This document shows, piece after piece, positions 6,086-11,355 of a stretch of DNA of 11,355 bases (within the stretch, counting starts at the first letter, position 1; each line of letters opens with the position of its first letter). The position numbers were made by a program, and so were the translations under genes. Below the pieces are notes generated by a model. That model saw only the letters and a program-made list of their open reading frames with translations. It was not told the origin of the DNA and did no database searches. Source of the DNA: an uncultured Oscillospiraceae bacterium (GTDB lineage: Bacteria > Bacillota > Clostridia > Oscillospirales > Ruminococcaceae); contig CAJUMS010000084.1 of NCBI GenBank assembly GCA_910587465.1, positions 1 to 11,355 on the forward strand, read 5' to 3'.

Positions 6086-6801
6086 TTGCACACCTTCTCC
6101 AATTCCTCGCGGAGCTGCTTTATAATACGTTTTTCAAGCCGCGAGATGTAGCTCTGCGAAATGCCGATCTCGTCCGCGACCTCCTTTTGTGTTTTCTCCT
6201 TGCAGCCATTCAGCCCGAAGCGCATTTCCATTATTTTTTTCTCACGCGCGCCGAGGTGATTTACCGCGTCGTGGAGCAGCTGCTTTTCGACTTCCTCCTC
6301 GATATGGGAGTTTACACAGTCGCTGTCCGTGCCGAGGACGTCCGAGAGCAGCAGCTCGTTGCCGTCCCAATCGACGTTCAGAGGCTCGTCAATGGAGATA
6401 TCGTAGCGGTATTGCGAGTACTTGCGCAGATACATCAGAATTTCGTTTTCAATGCATCGCGACGCGTAAGTCGCGAGCTTGATGTTCTTCCCCACGCTGA
6501 ACGTATTGACCGCCTTGATAAGCCCGACAGTCCCGATAGAGATCAGATCCTCAAGCCATATCCCCGTGTTCTCGAATTTCTTGGCGATATACACGACAAG
6601 CCGCAGATTATGCACTATCAGCATGTCTCGCGCCTTGTCGAAATCGGTCTCCATAAGCTTAAACGCAGCCTCTTCTTCCTCTTTGCTGAGCGGCGCGGGG
6701 AGCTGCTCCGAGCCGTTGATGTAGTGAATGTAATTTTCGGCTTTCTTGGTGAATAATTTATCAAGTGCAAGCCGTATCTGCCGTAAAAATTTCCTTAGCA
6801 T
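6082..6801 (-). CDS. sigE: RNA polymerase sporulation sigma factor SigE (pro-form)
   Basis: This is the early mother-cell sigma factor, 239 aa, made as an inactive precursor. The N-terminal pro-sequence is visible: an amphipathic, basic segment (FLRQIRLALDKLFTKKAE, about 5-22) before HYINGSEQLPAPLSKEE, matching the region where SpoIIGA cleaves the Bacillus protein. Region 2 (NLRLVVYIAKKFENTGIWLE, KLATYASRCIENEILMYLR), the SigE hallmark DEPLNVDWDGNELLLSDVLG and a region 4 helix-turn-helix (VADEIGISQSYISRLEKRI) follow. An ATG at 6807 is also in frame, but GGAGG (6813-6809) is only 1 base from it and 7 bases from ATG 6801, so I use 6801. It lies downstream of spoIIGA with a 157-base gap and converges on sigG, sharing stop-codon bases. 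Confidence 0.95.
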   Translation of the reverse strand: MLRKFLRQIRLALDKLFTKKAENYIHYINGSEQLPAPLSKEEEEAAFKLMETDFDKARDMLIVHNLRLVVYIAKKFENTGIWLEDLISIGTVGLIKAVNTFSVGKNIKLATYASRCIENEILMYLRKYSQYRYDISIDEPLNVDWDGNELLLSDVLGTDSDCVNSHIEEEVEKQLLHDAVNHLGAREKKIMEMRFGLNGCKEKTQKEVADEIGISQSYISRLEKRIIKQLREELEKVCN

Positions 6802-6808
6802 AGCCATT

Positions 6809-6813
6809 CCTCC
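6809..6813 (-). promoter_or_regulatory. sigE ribosome-binding site that decides the start
   Basis: The minus strand reads GGAGG here, 1 base before one in-frame ATG (6807) and 7 bases before the next (6801). Normal spacing favours 6801. Confidence 0.7.
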
Positions 6814-6826
6814 GTATTAAAAATTC

Positions 6827-6970
6827 GGACACCTCTTAATATCTTGTTTGAGCAAAAGGGCAGAGTACGCCGTCTGCTTTATAAAACCTCCTTGCATCCG
6901 ACTTATTCTCCCGTTTTGGAGAGTTGACGCTTTGTGTCTACCTTTTTCAAACCGATTTTTAGAGGTGTCC
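6827..6970 (-). repeat. Inverted repeat bracketing the spoIIGA-sigE intergenic region
   Basis: GGACACCTCT (6827-6836) is the exact complement of AGAGGTGTCC (6961-6970). With two mismatches the pairing extends inward to 6843/6954, giving 15 of 17 pairs. In the minus-strand RNA the end of the spoIIGA reading frame, through its stop codon, would pair with the sigE leader about 20 bases before the sigE Shine-Dalgarno site. The enclosed stretch holds an unused AAGGAGG (complement of 6887-6893) with no start codon at normal spacing, plus a small GCAGA/TCTGC hairpin (6860-6864 with 6873-6877). No gene is seen in this gap. Confidence 0.5.
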
Positions 6971-7795
6971 TATTGATATTATTTTCGGGTCAAAAATGCA
7001 GTCGATATCGCTGCCGAGCGGATTTTTCGTTACTCCCACAAGCGCGTCCGCCGATTTCCCGTCAACGGTTATGCCGTCAGCCCTAAAGATCGGAAGCAGC
7101 GTCTCCGATGCCACAGTTCTGCACGGAATAAGCCGCAGTCCGCCGCTCTCGTCAAGAGAGCCGTCGAGGAAATCCCGAGCGTTTTTCGGAGTTATCTCGG
7201 CGATTTTTTCGTATCTGCACACAATAACGGGCTTGCCGCTGAATATGTCGCACAGTCCGTTCCCAGTGTCGCAGAGACCGCGAAGCTGTATCTCCGTTCC
7301 GTTCGCGGATATCCTCACATTACATATCTTGCCGCACCGCAGCCGCCTGTCCGCGAAGTAACGTACCAGTCTTACTGCGAAATAAGCAGCCGCCGTAAAC
7401 GCGATTATCGCCGCGATCGGTATGTTGAAGTACGCCACGCCGTTGCCGAAGACCATTCCGTAAGGTGCGCAGAATGTCCACAGCGCCGTCATAAGCCCCG
7501 CGTATACGAAGCTCACCAGCAGGAAAAACAACGCGCACACCGCAAAATCGACGGGCTTCTGTCTGCCGAATGCCGCGAACGTGATAAGTCCACCGATAAC
7601 GAGCTTTTCCAGCGCGATAACGATAAACGGCAGCTCGGGCAACAGTATCACAAGCGAACTCGCCGCGCCGACCGCCGCCGCGAGCAGACACCGCTTAGCC
7701 GAAACACTCCGCCGCATAACGAGTACGCTTGATCTTATCAGAAAATAATTTATGTACAGGTTAAGTATAACCAGAACGTCAATGTAAACAGTCAC
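6959..7795 (-). CDS. spoIIGA: Sporulation sigma-E factor-processing peptidase SpoIIGA
   Basis: This is the membrane-embedded aspartic protease that removes the SigE pro-sequence in the mother cell after a signal from the forespore. The N-terminal half (about 4-145) forms five hydrophobic segments, beginning MTVYIDVLVILNLYINYFLI as in the family. The C-terminal half is the soluble protease domain, with the catalytic motif LCDTGN (174-179, D176) followed by SGKPVIV. The GVTKNPLGSDIDCIFDPKII region near the end (254-273) resembles the conserved tail. Length is 278 aa, somewhat shorter than the about 309 aa of Bacillus. The start is GTG at 7795, with GAGGTGA about 12 bases upstream. It is first in the spoIIGA-sigE unit, and the protease and its substrate are co-encoded as usual. 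Identity is secure; the exact start is less so. Confidence 0.92.
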   Translation of the reverse strand: MTVYIDVLVILNLYINYFLIRSSVLVMRRSVSAKRCLLAAAVGAASSLVILLPELPFIVIALEKLVIGGLITFAAFGRQKPVDFAVCALFFLLVSFVYAGLMTALWTFCAPYGMVFGNGVAYFNIPIAAIIAFTAAAYFAVRLVRYFADRRLRCGKICNVRISANGTEIQLRGLCDTGNGLCDIFSGKPVIVCRYEKIAEITPKNARDFLDGSLDESGGLRLIPCRTVASETLLPIFRADGITVDGKSADALVGVTKNPLGSDIDCIFDPKIISIGHL

Positions 7796-7826
7796 GGTAT
7801 AACGTTGTCACCTCGCTTGTACTTTA

Positions 7827-7880
7827 ATTATAATTCAAACAGGGCATAAAATATGCCGAATTCGGTCGTCGAATTCGGCA
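7827..7880 (-). promoter_or_regulatory. Predicted Spo0A-controlled spoIIGA promoter
   Basis: On the minus strand TATAAT (7832-7827) gives a start near 7820, about 25 bases before the spoIIGA GTG. The position 17 bases upstream reads CATATT, a poor -35. Two perfect matches to the Spo0A box TGNCGAA are present, in inverted orientation: TGCCGAA at 7854-7860 (plus) and 7880-7874 (minus). These sit at about -34 to -40 and -54 to -60. A third near match, CGTCGAA, spans 7867-7873. A good -10, a weak -35 and upstream 0A boxes resemble the Bacillus spoIIG promoter. The boxes lie within a terminator-like palindrome, so a coincidental match cannot be excluded. Confidence 0.4.
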
Positions 7881-7889
7881 ATTTTTTTT
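7854..7889 (+). terminator. Intrinsic terminator, strongest on plus strand
   Basis: A perfect 11-bp stem, TGCCGAATTCG (7854-7864) with its complement (7870-7880), closes a 5-base loop. It is followed on the plus strand by A and eight T (7882-7889). No plus-strand gene ends nearby; the nearest plus gene upstream is sigG, 1.77 kb away. On the minus strand the same hairpin follows prfC by about 50 bases, but its tail is only TATTTTAT, so it may also end prfC messages, less strongly. Confidence 0.8.
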
Positions 7890-7932
7890 GAATTTGTGAC
7901 GGTTTTGCCCACAAAAACGGGAAAAACGTCAA

Positions 7933-9537
7933 TCAGTCGCGATTGAACTCCGCAAGCTCCAGTCCCTCGTTTTTGTCGAGCGCCCACTTGATATTCCACT
8001 CGCTTGTGAATATCAGCAGATAGTTGCCCTTGACGTCCTGAATGAGCTTGGTATCGGAGGTGAGTATCAGCTTTTGAAGCTCGTCCAGACCGCCTGCAAG
8101 GTGCTTTTCGCTCGTTATCCAGCGGATATATTCGTAGGACAAGTCCTCTCGGATAATGTCGACATTGTACTCGTTCTTCAGCCGGTACTCCAGCACCTCG
8201 AATTGCAGCACTCCGACAACGCCCACTATGACCTCCTCGAAACCGCTCTGCGGCTCGGAGAATATCTGTATCGCGCCTTCCTGCGCTATCTGTGTGGTGC
8301 CCTTTATAAACTGCTTTCTTTTCAGCGTGTCCTTCTGACGTATACGCGCGAAGTGCTCGGGCGCAAACGTCGGTATCCCCTCGAAGATGACCTTGCTCTT
8401 GGGCGCGCAGACGGTATCGCCTATCGAGAACACTCCCGGGTCAAATACACCCATAATGTCGCCCGCATACGCCTCCTGAATGACCTCGCGGTCGTTCGCC
8501 ATTATTTGCTGCGGCTGAGACAAGCGCATTACGCGGTTATTCTGGACGTGTATAACCTCCATATCCTTGTCGAACTTTCCGCTGACGATTCGCATAAACG
8601 CTATTCTGTCGCGGTGTGCCTTATTCATATTTGCCTGTATCTTGAAAATGAACGCCGAAAAGCTCTCGTCAAACGGATCGACGATACCACCCTCGGTGGT
8701 GCGTGGCAGGGGAGGAGTGGTCATTTTCAGGAAGTTCTCGAGGAACGGTTCGACTCCGAAGTTCGTGAGTGCCGACCCGAAGAACACAGGCGACAGCTTT
8801 CCGCTGTTGACAAGCTCCGCGTCGAATTCCTCCGAAGCGCCGTCGAGCAGCTCCACGTCGTCGCGGAGGGTGTTGTAGTTGGTATTTCCGATAAGCTCCG
8901 CGAGATTTTCGTCGTTTAAGTCGACCTCGGTTTTCGCGACCTCGCGCGTTCCGTTGTTCGCCTCGAACGAGATTATATGACGGTTCTCGCGGTCGTAAAC
9001 GCCTTTGAACTCCTTGCCCGAGCCGATAGGCCAGTTGACGGGATAGGTCCTTATCCCAAGCTCGTTTTCAATCTCTTCCAGCAGATCGAACGGATTACGG
9101 CTCTCGCGATCCATTTTGTTGATGAACGTGAATATCGGGATATTCCGCAGTGTGCAGACCTTGAACAGCTTGCGCGTCTGATTTTCGACGCCCTTTGCCG
9201 CGTCGATTACCATTACCGCCGAATCAGCCGCCATAAGCGTGCGGTAGGTATCCTCCGAGAAATCCTGATGTCCCGGGGTGTCCAGAATGTTTATGCAGTA
9301 CCCTTCATAGTTGAACTGCATTACCGACGAGGTGACGGAAATTCCGCGCTGCTTTTCGATCTCCATCCAGTCGGAGGTCGCGTGACGAGCGTTCTTCTTG
9401 CCCTTGACAGCGCCCGCCAGAGAGATAGCTCCGCCGTACAGCAAAAACTTCTCCGTCAGCGTAGTCTTACCCGCGTCGGGGTGTGAGATTATCGCAAAGG
9501 TCCTTCGCCTTTCAATTTCATGCTTTAAATCAGCCAT
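7933..9537 (-). CDS. prfC: Peptide chain release factor 3 (RF3)
   Basis: This is the translational GTPase that recycles RF1/RF2 from the ribosome after peptide release. At 534 aa it has normal family length. Domain I carries G1 SHPDAGKTT (18-26), a G2 region with RGISVTSS (64-71), G3 DTPGH (86-90) and G4 NKMD (140-143). The RF3-type DWMEIEKQRGISV stretch and the C-terminal domains (FKIQANMNKAHRDRIAFMR, GVVGVLQFEVLEYRLKNEY) distinguish it from EF-G and TetM-like proteins. The ATG at 9537 is preceded by AAAGGAAG about 8 bases upstream. It lies 76 bases after the flippase-like gene on the same strand with no terminator or convincing promoter between them, so the two are probably co-transcribed. 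No defects are visible. Confidence 0.95.
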   Translation of the reverse strand: MADLKHEIERRRTFAIISHPDAGKTTLTEKFLLYGGAISLAGAVKGKKNARHATSDWMEIEKQRGISVTSSVMQFNYEGYCINILDTPGHQDFSEDTYRTLMAADSAVMVIDAAKGVENQTRKLFKVCTLRNIPIFTFINKMDRESRNPFDLLEEIENELGIRTYPVNWPIGSGKEFKGVYDRENRHIISFEANNGTREVAKTEVDLNDENLAELIGNTNYNTLRDDVELLDGASEEFDAELVNSGKLSPVFFGSALTNFGVEPFLENFLKMTTPPLPRTTEGGIVDPFDESFSAFIFKIQANMNKAHRDRIAFMRIVSGKFDKDMEVIHVQNNRVMRLSQPQQIMANDREVIQEAYAGDIMGVFDPGVFSIGDTVCAPKSKVIFEGIPTFAPEHFARIRQKDTLKRKQFIKGTTQIAQEGAIQIFSEPQSGFEEVIVGVVGVLQFEVLEYRLKNEYNVDIIREDLSYEYIRWITSEKHLAGGLDELQKLILTSDTKLIQDVKGNYLLIFTSEWNIKWALDKNEGLELAEFNRD

Positions 9538-9613
9538 CTGTTGATCTTCCTTTATTTTTTATTGTTTCGGCAGTAAGAATGTTCTACATCATTATTTCTC
9601 CCGTTACTCACTG

Positions 9614-10717
9614 TTATTGATCGCCGCCGATCTCCTTTGAGATCGCTTGCTCCATCTTATCCATGTCAACTTTATCGGGCGCTTCAATGCCCTTGTTCTT
9701 TAAGGTCAGCATAAATCCCATTCCCACCAGTATCGGCAGATAGAACGTGAATATTCTCCACAGCATGGTCGACACACCCGTATACGCTCCAAACATATCC
9801 CTAAAAAATCCCGAATATCCCAGCTCCGCCGCGCCCATAGCTCCCGGCAGCGGTATAAACGACGATATCATCAACACATACGCTTGATAGGAGATGATCT
9901 TCAGCAGGCTTTCTCCCTCAACTCCAAACCCTCTGTACAGCACATAGGAAATGCTGAGGTACAGCGTGAGTTGAATAAACGTAAAGAAACATGACTTGAC
10001 GATTATCCATACATTTTTTTTGAGGAACTTAAAATTTTCGTGGAATTTGTTGACCTCGCGCGTAAAATACAGCCGCCAGTGCATGGGCTTTTTGACGATA
10101 TGCATTTTCGTGAGCAGCGTTATTATTCCGTTTGCCGCCTTGACCGTGCCGTTTTTCCACAGCGCTATGCTTAGCAGGAACACGATGACCGCCGTGTTGA
10201 TAACGAATCCTATCAGAACAAATGGCATCAAGCCTTTTTGCGAGAGATCACCGCCAAATTGATTGAACCCTACAACGAGAGTAAACACCGAATACGCCGT
10301 CAGTACGAACTGATACACGATAAACCGCGACAGCAGAGCCGTAAGTCCCGCTCCGAGCGGTACGCCGAGCTGTACGAAATAGTAAGCCTGCATAGGCTGA
10401 CCGCCCGAAGCGCAGGGGGTAATGCAGTTGAAATACTGTCCGATAATGGTATCAAGCCATGTATGCCAGAAACGGGCTCTCGGATGGAGCGCTTTAAGTA
10501 TCACATGAACGGTAGCGCTCTCGCAGAGCCAGTAGCCCAACATAAACAAAATACACACGACGAGAAATATCGGATTGATATTCCGCAGCGCGTTCAGCAC
10601 GTTCTCGAGCTTGTCCACAAACAGCAGATAAACTATCATGACGATAAACGCGATACCGCAGATAATAAGGTTTAATTTGTTGCTTTTTTTCTTTTTGATT
10701 TTATCAGGTTTATTCAT
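9614..10717 (-). CDS. Flippase-like UPF0104 / LPG-synthase-type transmembrane protein
   Basis: This integral membrane protein of about 367 aa has the lysylphosphatidylglycerol synthase TM / UPF0104 fold, related to the flippase half of MprF but without its aminoacyltransferase domain. Family hallmarks are the conserved segment FNCITPCASGGQPMQAYYF, then LTALLSRFIVYQ, and the later SSFIPLPGAMGAAELGYSG. A lysine-rich cytoplasmic start (KPDKIKKKKSNK) precedes the first membrane span, and the C-terminus is acidic and polar. The natural lipid substrate is unknown. The frame also has ATGs at 10750 and 10732. The promoter at 10756-10784 would start RNA at about 10750-10748, so the first ATG would need leaderless translation; I chose 10717, but 10732 is possible. 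It is first in a unit with prfC. Confidence 0.85.
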   Translation of the reverse strand: MNKPDKIKKKKSNKLNLIICGIAFIVMIVYLLFVDKLENVLNALRNINPIFLVVCILFMLGYWLCESATVHVILKALHPRARFWHTWLDTIIGQYFNCITPCASGGQPMQAYYFVQLGVPLGAGLTALLSRFIVYQFVLTAYSVFTLVVGFNQFGGDLSQKGLMPFVLIGFVINTAVIVFLLSIALWKNGTVKAANGIITLLTKMHIVKKPMHWRLYFTREVNKFHENFKFLKKNVWIIVKSCFFTFIQLTLYLSISYVLYRGFGVEGESLLKIISYQAYVLMISSFIPLPGAMGAAELGYSGFFRDMFGAYTGVSTMLWRIFTFYLPILVGMGFMLTLKNKGIEAPDKVDMDKMEQAISKEIGGDQ

Positions 10718-10755
10718 ATAACTGTACCCCATATTTTCCGCCACATACATTATTT

Positions 10756-10784
10756 ATTATAACGAAATCCGCCGCCATTGTCAA
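10756..10784 (-). promoter_or_regulatory. Consensus sigma-A promoter for the flippase-like gene and prfC
   Basis: On the minus strand TTGACA (10784-10779), a 17-base spacer and TATAAT (10761-10756) match the sigma-A consensus exactly. The -10 box ends only 5 bases before the first possible ATG of the downstream gene (10750). Confidence 0.85.
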
Positions 10785-10855
10785 GATATTTTTTCATAGA
10801 TTCCGTAATATGGGACGAAATATACCGAAAATTTGTAAAAAAGCTCTTATAAAAC

Positions 10856-10884
10856 TTGACAATTCCGCGTATAAGTGGTATAAT
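10856..10884 (+). promoter_or_regulatory. Consensus sigma-A promoter for aspS
   Basis: TTGACA (10856-10861), a 17-base spacer and TATAAT (10879-10884) match the consensus exactly. The start would be near 10891, leaving about 100 bases of leader before aspS. It is divergent from the promoter at 10756-10784, with 71 bases between the two -35 boxes; no repeat or binding site stands out in that gap. Confidence 0.85.
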
Positions 10885-10894
10885 AAATTGTTAA

Positions 10895-10935
10895 ATACAA
10901 TAACTCGGAGTTATCCGAAATGCTAAATATTGTAT
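10895..10935 (+). promoter_or_regulatory. Dyad structure at the 5' end of the aspS leader
   Basis: A 15-base perfect palindrome, ATAACTCGGAGTTAT (10900-10914), lies just after the predicted start site. It is nested in an outer inverted repeat, ATACAATA (10895-10902) with TATTGTAT (10928-10935). It could be an operator dyad or an RNA stem. It is not a T-box: the leader is too short and lacks the TGGNACCGCG motif. No trans-acting regulator can be named from the sequence. Confidence 0.4.
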
Positions 10936-10992
10936 ATTTTGAGATTATTTTGCAATAAATAACCATAGAGGTTAGTGAAAGGATTGAATATT

Positions 10993-11330
10993 TTGTTCAG
11001 AGAAAATGAATACCGTACGCAGTACTGCAACGCGGTGAGCGAAAAGGATATCGGAAAAAGGGTCCGCGCGGCGGGTTGGGTGGAGAATATCCGCGACCAC
11101 GGCGGAATTATGTTCGTCGACCTGCGCGATCATTACGGTCAGGTGCAGATTGTGTTCCACAACGAGTCGCTGCTCGAGGGTATCCGCAAGGAGTGCGCGG
11201 TATCTATCGCCGGCACTGTTCTCAAGCGTGATGAGAGCACCTATAATGACAAGATCGAGACGGGTACGGTCGAGATTGAGGCGGAGGAAGTCCGCATTCT
11301 CGGCAAGGTTATCCCCGAACAGCTCCCGTT
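10993..11330 (+). CDS. aspS: Aspartyl-tRNA synthetase, N-terminal part (cut by contig end)
   Basis: The frame encodes the N-terminal OB-fold anticodon-binding domain of AspRS, which charges tRNA-Asp. Visible features are the start FRENEYRTQYCNAV, then RAAGWVENIRDHGGIMFVDLRDHYGQVQIVF (about 27-57), typical of the family, and a domain end at VEIEAEEVRILGKVIPEQLP. The catalytic domain lies beyond the window. From 11331 the translation turns into DRKSTRLN, which is adapter sequence, so genuine coding ends near 11330. The start is uncertain: TTG 10993 has AAAGGA (10978-10983) 9 bases upstream; in-frame TTG 10984 and GTG 10975 are alternatives with poorer spacing. Whether it is the discriminating or non-discriminating type cannot be judged from this fragment. 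Confidence 0.9.
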
Positions 11331-11355
11331 AGATCGCAAGAGCACACGTCTGAAC
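11331..11355 (+). other. Illumina TruSeq adapter sequence at the contig end (artefact)
   Basis: These 25 bases match the start of the TruSeq read-1 adapter (AGATCGGAAGAGC..., continuing CACACGTCTGAAC) at 24 positions; the one difference is C instead of G at 11337. The match runs exactly to the last base. It is untrimmed adapter, not genomic DNA. Confidence 0.93.

Noticed and set aside
8074..8919. 281-aa open frame on the plus strand opposite prfC
   Set aside because: Antisense shadow of a clear RF3 gene, with no ribosome-binding site or family features.
10891..10992. T-box riboswitch upstream of aspS
   Set aside because: The leader is only about 100 bases and lacks the TGGNACCGCG T-box sequence and an antiterminator/terminator pair.

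Overview
The window looks like a contig from a spore-forming, Gram-positive Clostridia genome, most likely Oscillospiraceae/Ruminococcaceae. Evidence: the endospore genes spoIIGA, sigE and sigG, canonical Firmicutes promoters and Shine-Dalgarno sites, moderate GC with frequent ATA codons, and the housekeeping genes prfC and aspS. The last 25 bases match an Illumina TruSeq adapter at all but one position, so the right edge is a draft-assembly contig end and not genomic DNA.

Layout. Bases 1-391 hold an 84-bp, almost perfect palindrome (53-136), a coding-like remnant after it (to 290) and a short non-coding stretch. A 102-aa alkyltransferase-like (MGMT family) gene follows at 392-700. A plus-strand operon then runs from a predicted promoter at 759-787 to a strong terminator at 5192-5225. 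It encodes an 820-aa P2-type ATPase homologue, a DUF368/PopT undecaprenyl-phosphate transporter and a membrane-anchored ComEC-type metallo-beta-lactamase-fold protein. The ATPase homologue has lost essentially every catalytic residue.

Next is the sporulation block. sigG lies on the plus strand (5315-6085), preceded by a sigma-G/sigma-F type promoter. It converges tail-to-tail on sigE and spoIIGA, which lie on the minus strand (6801-6082 and 7795-6959), and the stop codons of sigG and sigE overlap. In the usual Firmicutes arrangement spoIIGA, sigE and sigG are co-directional, so sigG appears inverted here. No terminator is visible at the convergent junction. The nearest ones lie outside both units (5192-5225 and 7854-7889), so each transcript could run antisense through the other. 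The upstream hairpin also carries two Spo0A-box-like heptamers placed suitably for spoIIGA activation.

The right third carries a minus-strand pair, a flippase-like UPF0104/LPG-synthase-type membrane protein and prfC (release factor 3). A perfect-consensus sigma-A promoter drives the pair. It is divergent from a second perfect-consensus promoter that drives aspS, which is cut off by the contig end.

Most interesting items: the intact but apparently catalytically dead P-type ATPase in an operon with a lipid-carrier transporter; the inverted sigG with possible reciprocal antisense; the spoIIGA control element; and the adapter read-through. Functional links between the dead ATPase, PopT and the MBL protein are inference from gene order only.
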